Shown here: piece after piece, positions 9,483 to 18,999 of the stretch
Position numbering within the stretch: the stretch's first letter is position 1
Layout: the number at the start of each line of letters is the position of its first letter
NCBI GenBank assembly: GCA_963781035.1
Contig: CAWAEN010000007.1
Location: 558,001-622,000, forward strand
Length of the DNA: 64,000 bases
Direction: 5' to 3'
Source: SZUA-35 sp963781035
GTDB lineage: Bacteria; Actinomycetota; Acidimicrobiia; Acidimicrobiales; SZUA-35
Made by a program: the position numbers and the translations under genes
Notes under the pieces: generated by a model
Told to the model about the DNA's origin: nothing
Databases searched by the model: none
What the model saw: the letters and a program-made list of their open reading frames with translations, nothing else

Positions 9483-10262
9483 ATGAGCGAGGATGCGGCG
9501 ATCAGCCACGTCGGTTCGGGTCTTGTTGTTGATGCTCGGGTCGGGCATGAGGGAACGCGGATTGATCTGGATGACGTGTCCAAGAGGTATCGGATAGGCG
9601 ACGTCGAAGTCACTGCTCTCGACGGCATCAACCTCCATGTCGATGACGCAGCCTTCGTCGCCATCGTGGGTCCATCGGGTTGCGGGAAGACGACGCTGCT
9701 GAACATGATCGGGGCGCTCGATACACCGACCTCGGGTTCGATACGGGTGGGTGGCGTGGACGTCAGCGGAGCGTCGCGAGTCGATCGGGCGGCGGTTCGA
9801 CGACACACGGTGAGTTTCATCTTCCAGACCTTCAACCTGTTTCCGGGACTCACGGCGGTCGAGAACGTGCAGTTCGGCGCCGATGCGGCACAGCGATCTG
9901 ATCCGGCGGATCGGGCAGCGCAATCCTTGGCTCAGGTCGGGTTGGCCGAACGCACCCGCCATTTCCCCCACCAGTTGTCCGGCGGTGAACAGCAGCGGGT
10001 CGCGATCGCACGGGCGCTGGCCACGGGCAATCCGATCCTCCTGGCAGACGAACCAACGGGTGAGTTGGACTTCCGCACCGGCGTTCAGATTCTGCAGGTG
10101 CTCGAAGACCAGGCCCGTGCGGGAATGACCGTGCTCGTGGTGACCCACAACCGCGAGATCGCCAGGGTGGCCGATCGGGTGATCGAGCTGTCGAGTGGTC
10201 GGATCGTCTCGGATGGGCCGCCCGTCGGCGGCAAGGCCGATATCGGCGATCTGCAATGGTGA
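9483..10262 (+). CDS. ABC transporter ATP-binding protein (MacB/LolD type)
   Basis: The 259-residue protein has Walker A GPSGCGKT at about residue 62, the MacB-type segment FIFQTFNLFPGLTAVENV, signature LSGGEQQRVAIARALA, Walker B LLADEPTGELD and the H-loop VVTHN. The start is the ATG at 9483. Its last codons overlap the ATG of the permease gene by 7 bp, so the two are co-translated. MacB/LolD/FtsE-type ATPases power mechanotransmission by FtsX-family permeases (export of antibiotics, lipoproteins or peptides, or control of cell-wall enzymes). The substrate is unknown. Confidence 0.95.
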   Translation: MSEDAAISHVGSGLVVDARVGHEGTRIDLDDVSKRYRIGDVEVTALDGINLHVDDAAFVAIVGPSGCGKTTLLNMIGALDTPTSGSIRVGGVDVSGASRVDRAAVRRHTVSFIFQTFNLFPGLTAVENVQFGADAAQRSDPADRAAQSLAQVGLAERTRHFPHQLSGGEQQRVAIARALATGNPILLADEPTGELDFRTGVQILQVLEDQARAGMTVLVVTHNREIARVADRVIELSSGRIVSDGPPVGGKADIGDLQW

Positions 10263-12730
10263 CGCCCGCCCGAAGCACATTCGGCAGCGTGTGGTTGCGG
10301 TGGTCGTGGCGCGATCTCCGATCGCGTTGGGTCGCCGTGGTCGCGATCGCTCTGGTCCTGGCGATCGGTACCGGGGTGTACGCAGGGTTGGGAAGCACCG
10401 CCGAGTGGCGGCGGCAGTCCAACGACGCCAGCTTCGCGGCACTGTCGATGCACGATCTTCGGGTCACACTCAGCCCCGGGACCTTCACCGAGCAGGGTGG
10501 ATTGGTCGAAGCCGTCGAAGGACTCGACGCTGCATCCTCGGTGACAGCGGTTGTCGAACGTCTTGTCGTGGACAGCCAGGTCGATACCGGCCCGGCCGTG
10601 GGTACCGATTCGGTGCTGGTCCCGGCCCGTCTCGTAGGGATGACGTTCGGGCTCGCGCAGCCCGTCGACAGCGTCTGGATCCGCGACGGAACACGACCGG
10701 CCGCCGGTCAGTCCGAGCTCGGTTCTGCAGTGATGGAAGCCAAGTTCGCCGACCACAGAGGGCTTCCGACGCAAGGATCGGTCACGGTTGCCGGCGGACG
10801 CTCGGTGGCCTACACCGGGCTCGGTATCGCCCCGGAGGACTTCTTCTACGAGGGCCCAGAAGGAACGATCTTCGCTGAAGGCGAACTCGCCATCTTGTAC
10901 CTGCCGTTGGCAGAGGCCCAGGACATCAGTGGCCATCTGGGAATGGTGAACCAAGTCGTCCTCACTCTTGCCGATGGCACAGACCGTGACACCGTCGAGG
11001 CGCAGCTCGAGGCGATGGTCTCCGATCTGGGTCTGAGCGGTGTCGTGTCCACCCGCGACGACGCCGACGCGGTGCGCGTGCTGTACGAGGACATCGACAA
11101 CGACCAACAGTTCTGGAATGCACTGTCCGCACTCGTGCTGGTCGCTGCCGCTCTCGCGGCATTCAATCTGATCAGTCGAATCGTCGAAGCCCAACGCCGC
11201 GAGATCGGTATCGGCATGGCCTTGGGGGTGCCACGACGACAGCTCGCTATCCGACCGCTCCTGATCGGGGCACAGGTCGCAATCCTCGGCACCGTTGCCG
11301 GTCTCGGGGTCGGGCTCGCCGTGGGCAACGCTTTCGGGAGCCTCCTCGAGTCATTCATGCCGCTCCCTGAACACCGCACTCCGTTCCAGTTCGGCGTCTA
11401 CGCCCAGGCCGCAGCACTGGGCGTCGTGATTCCCATGGCGGCCAGCGCGCTTCCGGTGTGGCGGGCGCTTCGGGTCGAACCAATCGAGGCCATCCGAACC
11501 GGCCACCTCACCGCCAAGACCAGCCGGCTCACCAGTTGGACCGGCCACATCCGACTGCCGGGTTCGACGATGACTCAGATGCCGATTCGCAACGTGTTGC
11601 GGACACCACGCCGAGCAATTCTGACCGCGGTTGGAGTCGGCGCCGCGATCACCGCCCTCGTCGCAGTGCTCGGCATGCTCGACAGCTTCGATCGAGCGAT
11701 TCAACAAGGCGACAACGAGTTCACCAAGGGCAGCCCCGATCGCATCGTCGTCCAGCTCGACACGTTCTACCCCGACGAATCCAACACCGTCACAGCGATC
11801 GGGGATGCCCCGCCGGTCGGGCACATCGATGCTGGTCTGCGCCTTCCCGCCACCACGCTCGCCGCCGACCCCGCTGCCAACCTCGATCTGCTCGTGGAGT
11901 TCGTCGACCTCGACGAGGCTGTGTGGACGCCAACGATCGAAGAAGCCTCCATCACATCCGACACCTCCCGCGCCGGAATTCTGCTGGCCGGCAAAGCCGC
12001 GGACGACCTCGGAGTCGACGTCGGCGGCACCATCACCCTGCGTCACCCTTTCCGCACCGACGTCGGCGGCTTCTCCCTGGCCGAAACGGAACTCGTCGTC
12101 AGTGGGATTCATGCCAACCCGATCAGGACGTTTGCCTTCATGGAACTAGATGACGCCACCCAGTTCGGCCTCGAAGGCGCAGTGAACGTCGTGCAGGCAT
12201 ATCCCACCGAAGATGCCTCGCGATCCGAGGTCCAGCGTGCGGTTTTCGGCCTTCCTGGGGTGACATCGAGTCAACCGGTGGCCCGGATCAGCGAGGCCAT
12301 CGACGAAGTACTGGATCGGTTCCTCAGCTTCCTCTTCGTCACGGCGGCAGCAGTGGTGACCCTCGCACTGCTCATCGCTTTCAACGCGACCCGGATCACC
12401 GTCGAGGAGCGACAACGAGAACACGCCACGATGCGCGCCTTCGGGCTCCCGGTCCGAGCGGTCATCGGTGTCGTCGTCAAGGAGAGCGTCATCATCGGCA
12501 TCGTGGCCACCGGCATCGGGATCGGCGGCGGTTTCATCTTCCTCAGATGGATGCTGGCATCACTCGCGAGCACCACGTTGCCCGACGTCGGCATCGACGC
12601 CTACATCTCCCCGACAACAATTGGCATCGCTGCGATCGTCGGCATCGTGGCCGTGGCAGTTGCTCCGCTCTTCCTCGCCCGCAGGCTTCAACACATGAAC
12701 CTTCCTGACACCCTCCGAGTCATGGAGTGA
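10256..12730 (+). CDS. FtsX-like ABC transporter permease
   Basis: The 824-residue membrane protein overlaps the ATPase gene by 7 bp. It has one N-terminal helix (WVAVVAIALVLAIGTGVYAGL), a long extracytoplasmic domain and a first three-helix FtsX core (about residues 285-410). The second half repeats this arrangement from about residue 450 to the end, with the FtsX motif RQREHATMRAFGLP near the C-terminus. The duplicated permease layout is usual in actinobacteria. It is intact, and a chagasin-like lipoprotein gene converges on it. Confidence 0.93.
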   Translation: MVTPARSTFGSVWLRWSWRDLRSRWVAVVAIALVLAIGTGVYAGLGSTAEWRRQSNDASFAALSMHDLRVTLSPGTFTEQGGLVEAVEGLDAASSVTAVVERLVVDSQVDTGPAVGTDSVLVPARLVGMTFGLAQPVDSVWIRDGTRPAAGQSELGSAVMEAKFADHRGLPTQGSVTVAGGRSVAYTGLGIAPEDFFYEGPEGTIFAEGELAILYLPLAEAQDISGHLGMVNQVVLTLADGTDRDTVEAQLEAMVSDLGLSGVVSTRDDADAVRVLYEDIDNDQQFWNALSALVLVAAALAAFNLISRIVEAQRREIGIGMALGVPRRQLAIRPLLIGAQVAILGTVAGLGVGLAVGNAFGSLLESFMPLPEHRTPFQFGVYAQAAALGVVIPMAASALPVWRALRVEPIEAIRTGHLTAKTSRLTSWTGHIRLPGSTMTQMPIRNVLRTPRRAILTAVGVGAAITALVAVLGMLDSFDRAIQQGDNEFTKGSPDRIVVQLDTFYPDESNTVTAIGDAPPVGHIDAGLRLPATTLAADPAANLDLLVEFVDLDEAVWTPTIEEASITSDTSRAGILLAGKAADDLGVDVGGTITLRHPFRTDVGGFSLAETELVVSGIHANPIRTFAFMELDDATQFGLEGAVNVVQAYPTEDASRSEVQRAVFGLPGVTSSQPVARISEAIDEVLDRFLSFLFVTAAAVVTLALLIAFNATRITVEERQREHATMRAFGLPVRAVIGVVVKESVIIGIVATGIGIGGGFIFLRWMLASLASTTLPDVGIDAYISPTTIGIAAIVGIVAVAVAPLFLARRLQHMNLPDTLRVME

Positions 12731-12804
12731 TGAGACATCGTCAACCGGAATGACAGGAGATGGCGGTCACCCGCCCGGTAGGCGGCGGTCACCAGGTACA
12801 ACGG

Positions 12805-13513
12805 CTAGTTCAACGTCAATTGCGTGCCGTCGAACGTGCCGACCACTTGCATGCGATCGTCGGTCCAACGCACCGATTGTTCTTGCTCGAACTCGACCCC
12901 GAGCGTTTCTGGATTGGCAATGGCCACGGACGCTCCCCCGCACTGCGGCGGAAATGATTCCATGAGCACCTCGCACAACCTGGCATCGTCGTCGTTCCAC
13001 ACGACGTAACCAACCACCATCGTCTCAACGGGCGCTTCACCACCAAGCAGCTCACCGATCTCGAGCGGAGCGGTCGCAGTCGAAGTCGCTGGCGGCGCAA
13101 CGCCATCGGGAGACCATGGCGCCTCATCGACACGAACGATGTATTCCACAACCCGTTCGGGCACGACCGGCTCATCGAACGGCCGGATGTATTCCAGGCG
13201 CAGGACCTCAGCGCCACTGATTGCTTCGAACAGGAATACGTCCACCCCAGATGCACCCACCGACTCGGTCTCGGCTGGTTCGTGACTTCGAGAGCGAAGC
13301 TCCACCGACTTCAGACCCGCCTCTTCGGCGATCTCCCATGAGTACCCGGTGCTCGGATTGGAATCGAGTCGAACCTCGAACTGCTGACCCGAATCGATCA
13401 GGATCTCGGAGCCACTCTCGGCCTCGCCGAGCACAGCCGAACCGGCTGAATCACTCGAGCAAGCAGACAGGGCCAGCGCAGCCAAGAGAAGCGACGAGAA
13501 AGAATGGCCTCAT
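12805..13513 (-). CDS. Lipoprotein with chagasin-like (I42) protease-inhibitor domain; frameshift in signal peptide
   Basis: The mature part starts at the lipobox cysteine (LAALALSAC). It carries the I42/chagasin signature SNPSTGYSWEI, equivalent to the NPTTGY loop that plugs papain-like proteases, followed by the later LEYIRPFDEP loop. A second half of about 110 residues is not recognised. No proper start exists in this frame. The frame one base away starts at the ATG at 13513 as MRPFFLVASL, which joins smoothly to LAALALSAC, so one base is probably missing near 13490. I42 proteins inhibit cysteine proteases; here it would be anchored to the outside of the cell. Confidence 0.7.
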
Positions 13514-13680
13514 GGCCGAAGCCTTGCTCGACTCCGTACCAGCGAGCTAGATACGAACGTCCCGACTGTTGTGGTCGGATGGAGCGACCGAACGCATCGT
13601 CGAGATCACCTGAGGCGTCGGCCCCCGATTCGACGCCGCTACGTATGACAGCACTCAGGTCCGGCAGTAGGTTCGGCACG

Positions 13681-14148
13681 ATGGAACCTCAACTGACCGT
13701 TTCCCGCGACATCGCCGCCTCACCCGAAACCGTGTTCGCTGCCATCACCGACGTGACCCGCATGGGAGAGTGGTCACCGGAGAACCACACCAACGAATGG
13801 ACCGATGGTGCCACCGGAGCCGCCATCGGCGCCCGCTGGGTCGGCCACAACCGCAACGGCGACTTCGAATGGACCACCGAAGCCCGCGTCGCTGAACTCG
13901 TCCCCAACGAGCGATTCACCTTCGAGTGCGTCGCACCCGACTTCAACGATTTCCACTTCGCCACCTGGCGCTTCGACATCGAGCCCACCGACACCGGCTG
14001 CCGGGTCACCGAGTCCTGGCAGGACCTACGACCCGAGGCATCGAGGCAGGGCACATCCCAGATCTCGGGCGTCGCCGACCGACAGGCCCACAATCGCGCC
14101 GGCATGGAACAGACCCTGGCCGGACTCGCTGCCGCAGTGGAGAGCTGA
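13681..14148 (+). CDS. SRPBCC (START/polyketide-cyclase-like) protein
   Basis: The 155-residue protein from the ATG at 13681 has the SRPBCC start (VSRDIAASPETVFAAITDVTRMGEWSP) and the WRFDIEPTDTGCRVTESW strand pair, and ends in a long helix. Such proteins bind hydrophobic ligands or act as cyclases; the function is unknown. It is intact. Its last 196 bases, plus 8 bases beyond the stop, occur again 31.6 kb away at 45604-45808. Confidence 0.85.
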   Translation: MEPQLTVSRDIAASPETVFAAITDVTRMGEWSPENHTNEWTDGATGAAIGARWVGHNRNGDFEWTTEARVAELVPNERFTFECVAPDFNDFHFATWRFDIEPTDTGCRVTESWQDLRPEASRQGTSQISGVADRQAHNRAGMEQTLAGLAAAVES

Positions 14149-14156
14149 ACAGGGCG
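13953..14156 (+). repeat. 204-bp dispersed repeat, copy 1 (3' end of the SRPBCC gene)
   Basis: This stretch, from CCACTTCGCC to the bases just past the SRPBCC stop, is repeated at 45604-45808 on the same strand with only a few differences, one of them an extra T. This copy lies in a complete gene and is the likely donor. Confidence 0.9.
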
Positions 14157-14194
14157 GTACGGGCACGGGCGAGCCGACTGGGACGACCCGGTCA

Positions 14195-15166
14195 CTACCA
14201 CCCGCTCCGGGCGCTCCGATCAGAGGGTTCGGACCGCTTCAGGAGCAAGCCGCGCAGAGGGCGCCACTCGACAATGGCCTCGAGCCGATACAGCGGCAAG
14301 AGCGCGAATCCGAGCCCGTTGTAGGAGAAGAACACGAACATGGTGGTCAGGGTCCCGAGGTGGAAGAGCAGCACACTCGGGACCCACACCCTCCGAAACC
14401 AACCGCCGAGCAATGCCAACGGGGCCAACAGTTCGATGCCGAGACCGAGCACCGCCGTTGGCCTGATGAGCCATTCCTGACGAATGATGAAGGACGCCAA
14501 CGGCGGCCTTGGTTCGCCCAGCAGGTCGAGGCGGGTTGCTGAGTAGCCAATGTGGTTGGCGAGCGTCGCCCCATCGACCCAGTCAGAACCGCTCACGCGG
14601 ATCTTGGCGACGGCCGCCAGGACGTACGTGATGGCGGTGACGATCGCCATGAGACGAATCGGCCACCCGTAGCGGACTGAGGGTCCGACTCTTGCCGAAC
14701 TTCGCCTTGCATCCAGGCTCAGCGCATCAGCCGCAGGCGAGAACCCGAGCAACAGAAGATGCAGGGTCACGAGATGCTCGAAGTGGAGCATCTGACCCCA
14801 CGATGCGTGGTACGTCGCCCATGCCAAGGTGCAGAGTGCAAAGACCGGGCCGACGAGTCGGTAACCAGCACCGGCGACGAAGGCCACCCCGCTCATCATC
14901 GACACGGCAAAGAGTGACCACAACACGACGGGCGAGACGGGGCCGTCGAGCAACCCGGCGAGGCCGACCGGCTCGAACTGGCTCGCTGACCGAGCCCCGA
15001 GCCGCTCGAACTCGCCGATGCTGACGACGAGGTTGACCAATGCATACCCACCAACGGCCAGACGAAGGCAGGCCAAGCGTTCAGGTGGCGCACGACTGAG
15101 CAGCCAGCCGTCGACGCTGCGCAGCACCCCCATCGGCGCCGGGTCGCGACTCGGTGTCCACGTCAT
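14195..15166 (-). CDS. HTTM-domain membrane protein (vitamin K-dependent carboxylase-like)
   Basis: The ATG at 15166 overlaps the stop of the upstream partner gene (ATGA). The 323-residue protein has about eight hydrophobic helices with the features of HTTM proteins: WATYHASWGQMLHFEHLVTL, later WVDGATLANHIG, and the C-terminal ELLAPLALLGGWFRRVWV. HTTM is the bacterial relative of gamma-glutamyl carboxylase; in actinobacteria it is usually paired with a small secreted or membrane partner of unknown role. Coupling to the upstream gene indicates that they act together. Confidence 0.85.
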   Translation of the reverse strand: MTWTPSRDPAPMGVLRSVDGWLLSRAPPERLACLRLAVGGYALVNLVVSIGEFERLGARSASQFEPVGLAGLLDGPVSPVVLWSLFAVSMMSGVAFVAGAGYRLVGPVFALCTLAWATYHASWGQMLHFEHLVTLHLLLLGFSPAADALSLDARRSSARVGPSVRYGWPIRLMAIVTAITYVLAAVAKIRVSGSDWVDGATLANHIGYSATRLDLLGEPRPPLASFIIRQEWLIRPTAVLGLGIELLAPLALLGGWFRRVWVPSVLLFHLGTLTTMFVFFSYNGLGFALLPLYRLEAIVEWRPLRGLLLKRSEPSDRSARSGW

Positions 15167-15619
15167 CTGGGCACCTCGCACGAAGCGAGGACATCTCGAT
15201 TCCGCAGTGACTCGGCGTCCTGGAGACGAGCGATCGTGTCATGCCGCTCGCTTGCGATCTCCACACCTGCGAGTGTCCGATCGACCCGTGAGGCGATCTC
15301 GAAGCACACGACCGAGGCGTCACCGCGCCGCACGGCATCGTTCAGGAACGACTGAGCAATCAGCGGGTCTCGGCTCCGCGGCGATCGTCAAGGCGGAGAG
15401 CGTCACTCGGTCTCCTCGCTCGTCGATCCCAGAAGCAGTCACGAAGTCACTCAGATTGGACCTCGTCCCCGAATACATCGGATAGGTCGACAACGGCAAG
15501 CTGTCCTTGTTTCGCACCGCGGGAGACAGGAGCGCAGCGATGAGACCCACCGTCAGAACGCGACGGACCCATGAGCCAGCCGTCTCACGCCGAGCCTCCT
15601 CCCCGGCGAATTGCACCAT
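15163..15619 (-). CDS. Membrane-anchored partner of the HTTM protein (one frameshift)
   Basis: From the ATG at 15619 (MVQFAGEEARRE; upstream in-frame starts are possible) there is one transmembrane segment (VLTVGLIAALLSPAV). An exported segment DSLPLSTYPMYSG follows, a pattern often seen in proteins encoded next to HTTM genes. The frame is lost at about 15360 and continues one base off as LIAQSFLNDAVRRGDASVV and on to EVPR, where the stop overlaps the HTTM start. No family name is known to me. The tight coupling suggests a complex with the HTTM protein. Confidence 0.65.
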
Positions 15620-15818
15620 CGGTTCAGAGTACGGCAAGACGACATGGGCCCGCCTCGCGGCGCTCGCACGCGCCGCACCGACCCGCAGAACGTGGTCCAT
15701 CTCAACCAGAACATCGATCCCGCGTGAGACACAGGTCACCGGCGCATCGGGAACTGCCACGTCGACCCCAGCGTCTGAGTGGATCATCAATCACGACCTT
15801 CCCCTTGGAGGACCCCGA

Positions 15819-16235
15819 ATGAGCAAGGCCAGAATCAACCGAATCGCCGTAGCGACCGTGGCTGTCGTGGTCTCGATCGGCATCGGCACCGCCATCGTGC
15901 TCGCCGCCGACGGCGCCGACGACGACACCCCCATTCCCGTCGAACCCGACAACGGCATCGGCGACACACCCGACGATCCGGGTGAGTTCGGGGATGAGCT
16001 CGACACGGAGGCGGCACGCCAGAACGCCCACGGCCTGCTGGGGCGCGACGAGGGCGATCTGCCAGACGACGTCCGGGTCAGCCGTCGCGGCCCAGAACAC
16101 ATGGACCTGACCGAGGACTACCGGCTCGGTCGCTCGACCGTCGAGCTCGACGACGACGGCGACGGCTACCGGGTGACGGCCGTGACAGTCGAACTCCCGG
16201 ACGGTCCCGAGACGTTCCAGCTCACCCCCGGCTGA
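15819..16235 (+). CDS. Membrane-anchored or secreted acidic protein, possibly I78-like inhibitor
   Basis: The ATG at 15819 follows GGAGG. The 138 residues start with an uncleaved-looking signal or anchor helix (VATVAVVVSIGIGTAIVLAA) and a very acidic linker. The C-terminal domain (GLLGRDEGDLPDDVRVSRRG, then TEDYRLGRSTVELDDDG) resembles the I78 elastase-inhibitor pattern (GK...lP..vRv..G..vT.Dyr..Rlnv..D..G). This resemblance is from reading only and lacks the usual cysteines. If correct, it is the second candidate protease inhibitor within 3 kb. Confidence 0.6.
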   Translation: MSKARINRIAVATVAVVVSIGIGTAIVLAADGADDDTPIPVEPDNGIGDTPDDPGEFGDELDTEAARQNAHGLLGRDEGDLPDDVRVSRRGPEHMDLTEDYRLGRSTVELDDDGDGYRVTAVTVELPDGPETFQLTPG

Positions 16236-16340
16236 GCAGCTGGACGGATTCACTGGCCGTTTCAACAGCCCATCGAGTTCGTCACGGTCGAACGCCACCG
16301 TGCCCAGAGCATTTCTGGCAGCGCCGATCACAGAGGTCGT

Positions 16341-17648
16341 ATGGTCCGAGTCATGCAACCGGACCTGACTTCCACCTTTGACCGCTCGACGCTCACGGAT
16401 CTCGAAGGATTCTGGTCGAGCTCACGCGAGGAACGAGAGGGAGTCTTTGCCCAGCTCCGAGCAGGCGACGACCTCTTCTTCAGCGAAGAACGAGGCCTCG
16501 AGATCGACGGCGAGATGCTGATCCCCCCAGGCCCGGGTTTCTACTCACTCGTCCGCCATGCCGACGTGGTCGAAGCCAGCAAACATCCCGCACACGTTCT
16601 GTTCCGGTGAGGGATCGAACATCGGGGACCTGCCCGTCGAGCATCCGCGAATTCTTCGGCTCGATGATCAGCATGGACGATCCCCGTCACGCCAGGCTCC
16701 GACGCATCGTGTCGAAAGGCTTCACGCCGCGCATGGTCGAAAAGCTCGACGAAGACATCGTGCACCAAGGCACGGAGCGTGATCGACGGCGTCGTCGACA
16801 AGGGATCCATCGACTTCGTCACCGAGGTCGCCGCCAACCTGCCGCTTGCCCTGATCTGTGACCTGATGGGCATCCCCGCAGTCCGAGTACGAGTTCGTGT
16901 TCGACATCACGAACGTCATCTTGTCGAACCGGCGACCCCGAGTTCATCCCCGAGGGCGCCAACCCCATCGAGGCCTAGCTCAATGCCGGCGGCGCCCTCG
17001 CCCAACTCATGCACACCATGGCGGCCGAACGGCGAGCCAATCCCACCGACGACCTCACGACCGCGCTCGTCAACCGCCGAAGTCGACGGCGAGACGCTGC
17101 ACCGACGACGAGCTCGCATCCTTCTTCGTCCTGCTGGCGTCGCCGGCAACGAGACCACCCGCAACGCCATCTCGCCACGGGCTGCGGCTGCTCACCGAGA
17201 ACCCCGACCAGCGAGCCTGGTGGATGGAGGACTTCGAGGGCCGCATCGCCGGGGGCCGTCGAGGAGATCGTGCGCTGGGCCACCCCGGTCATCCACTTCC
17301 GGCGGACCGTGACGACCGAGACGGCGCCCGACTCGGTGATCAGGAGTTCAACGAGGGCGACAAGGTCGTGCTTTCTACGGACTCGGCCAACCGGGACGAA
17401 GCGGTGTTCGACGGATCCGTACGCCTTCGACCTGAGCCGAGACGCCGAATCGCCCATGTCGGCTTCGGCGGGCCGGGCCCGCACTTCTGCCTCGGCGCCC
17501 ACCTCGCCCGGCGAGAGATCACGGTCATGTTCCGCGAGCTCCTTCACCGCCTCCCCGACATCGATGGTCGTCGAGCCCGCCTACCTGCCGCTCCAACTTC
17601 ATCAACGGCATCAAGCACATGACTGCAGAATTCACGCCGGTCAGCTGA
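16341..17648 (+). pseudogene. Cytochrome P450 (CYP125-like), interrupted by many frameshifts
   Basis: Conserved P450 segments can be followed from 16341 to 17648 but fall in all three frames: SLVRHADVVEASKHP, FGSMISMDDPRHARLRRIVS, ANLPLALICDLMGIP, the I-helix AGNETTRN, EEIVRWATPVIHFRRT (ExxR not included), the heme loop FGGPGPHFCLGAHLARREIT and the terminal NFINGIKHMTAEF. The spacing and wording match CYP125/CYP142 steroid 26-hydroxylases of actinobacteria. At least eight indels and one in-frame TAG (16977) are needed to read through. Neighbouring genes have none or one, so either the gene is dead or this stretch was poorly sequenced. It ends on TCAGCTGA, shared with the convergent small gene. 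Confidence 0.75.
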
Positions 17649-17850
17649 GTAGCCGGAAGGCTGCACGTCCGCGATCGGCTTCATCGACCGGGAGGCTGGC
17701 CCAGAGCGAGATCGAGTCGCTGTACATCTCGCACACCGTCGTCGTGACCGGGAGCGTCCGCTCGCTCTCCCACGCCACCGACATCCCGATTTTCCGAGTC
17801 ACAACGAGCATGTAGCCCGAGTTGCGAGTCTTGGGTTCAGAAGAATTCAT
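17641..17850 (-). CDS. Small hypothetical protein, 69 aa
   Basis: The ATG at 17850 opens a 69-codon frame with codon choice like the rest of the window (SGYMLVVTRKIGMSVAWESE at residues 11-30). No family is recognised, and there is no signal or transmembrane helix. It converges on the P450 remnant and shares the palindromic octamer TCAGCTGA with it, which holds both stop codons. It could be a fragment of a larger protein. Confidence 0.4.
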   Translation of the reverse strand: MNSSEPKTRNSGYMLVVTRKIGMSVAWESERTLPVTTTVCEMYSDSISLWASLPVDEADRGRAAFRLLS

Positions 17851-17915
17851 GCGCCTGAGACTCAGGCGCGCCGGAGGTGTCCTATTGTCGGGAAGGTCGA
17901 CCAGAGGGAGGACGA

Positions 17916-18323
17916 ATGTCTATCTACGAGACGCTCGGCGGAGACGGCTTGGTTGCTCAAGCGGTCAAGCAGTTCTACGCGAAACTCAAGACCGATCAGT
18001 TCACCTCGGAGTTCTTCGAAAGCGCCGACGTAACGGAGCTCACGGCCCATCAGAGGATGTTCCTCACAGCGGCACTCGGCGGTCCGGACGCCTACGAAGG
18101 CCGTGACATGAGGGCTGCACACGCTCATCTACAGATCGCAGACGCTGACTTCGACCGGTTCATCGACTACCTGGCCGAGACTCTCGCCGAGCTCGGCGCC
18201 ACGGCCGAGCGGATCGCCGAGGTGCTCGAGGCGCTTGAACCGCTGCGAGTCGAGATCGTGCACGCCTCACCCGAGGGATCCGATGAATGGGGCTCTTTGG
18301 ATCCCGTTGGCGGCAGTGGCTGA
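17916..18323 (+). CDS. Truncated haemoglobin (group I, GlbN-like)
   Basis: The start is the ATG at 17916, behind GAGGGAGG. The 135 residues follow the 2-on-2 globin pattern: SIYETLGGDGLVAQAVKQFY, HQRMFLTAALGGP and the proximal histidine in RAAHAHLQI. Group I truncated haemoglobins bind O2 or NO and in actinobacteria act as NO dioxygenases. The gene stands alone between the P450 remnant and the convergent macro-domain gene; the C-terminal 12 residues are extra. Confidence 0.92.
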   Translation: MSIYETLGGDGLVAQAVKQFYAKLKTDQFTSEFFESADVTELTAHQRMFLTAALGGPDAYEGRDMRAAHAHLQIADADFDRFIDYLAETLAELGATAERIAEVLEALEPLRVEIVHASPEGSDEWGSLDPVGGSG

Positions 18324-18416
18324 GGGCGTAGGTGCCCGTTGGTCAGCCGTGCTGCACCGACAAGACAGCAGACCCGAGTTCAACGACGACGATCGAACGC
18401 TGCTCGGTGCGATAGC

Positions 18417-18950
18417 TCAGGCACTCCCCCGGTTCTCGTCGAGGATCGCTGCGTACGCGTCGAACGTCTGTTGGTCGAAGCAAACGAACCGGACAAGAGC
18501 GGCTGATGTGTTGGTCGAGCGGACGGTGTCGACCGCAGTGCGGGCTGCTGCTTCGAGGGGGTAGCCGAAGATGCCGGTCGAGATCGCCGGGAAGGCGACG
18601 GACTCCGCCCCGACCTCGTCGGCACAGGCGAGAGATGATCGGTAGCACGAAGCCAGAAGGTCGGCTTCGCCGTTGGTGCCACCGCGCCAGACAGGACCGA
18701 CCGTGTGGATGATCCAGTCTGCTGCGAGGTCGAATCCGGGTGTGATCTTGGCGTCGCCGGTCTTGCATCCACCGAGGCTCCGGCAGACGTGGAGGAGTCC
18801 CGGGCCGGCGGCGCGATGAATGGCTCCGTCCACTCCGCCGCCGCCGAGGAGGGAAGAGTTGGCCGCGTTGACGATTGCGTCCACTTGCTGGGTGGTGATG
18901 TCGCCGAGCACCAAACTGATGCGGGGCTGAGGAAGGTCGTGTTGTGTCAT
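18417..18950 (-). CDS. Macro-domain protein (O-acetyl-ADP-ribose deacetylase-like)
   Basis: From the ATG at 18950 the 177 residues are one macro domain: LVLGDITTQQVDAIVNAANS, GGGGVDGAIHRAAGPG, the second loop FPAISTGIFGYPLEAAA and the C-terminal VRFVCFDQQTFDAY. Macro domains of this group hydrolyse O-acetyl-ADP-ribose or mono-ADP-ribose from proteins. It follows the HisD-DegT gene on the same strand after about 50 bp, so it may be the last gene of that operon. Confidence 0.93.
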   Translation of the reverse strand: MTQHDLPQPRISLVLGDITTQQVDAIVNAANSSLLGGGGVDGAIHRAAGPGLLHVCRSLGGCKTGDAKITPGFDLAADWIIHTVGPVWRGGTNGEADLLASCYRSSLACADEVGAESVAFPAISTGIFGYPLEAAARTAVDTVRSTNTSAALVRFVCFDQQTFDAYAAILDENRGSA

Positions 18951-18999
18951 GAGGACCGCAGTCACCAACCTCGTGACCCAGTACATCCAGCCGGGCCCA

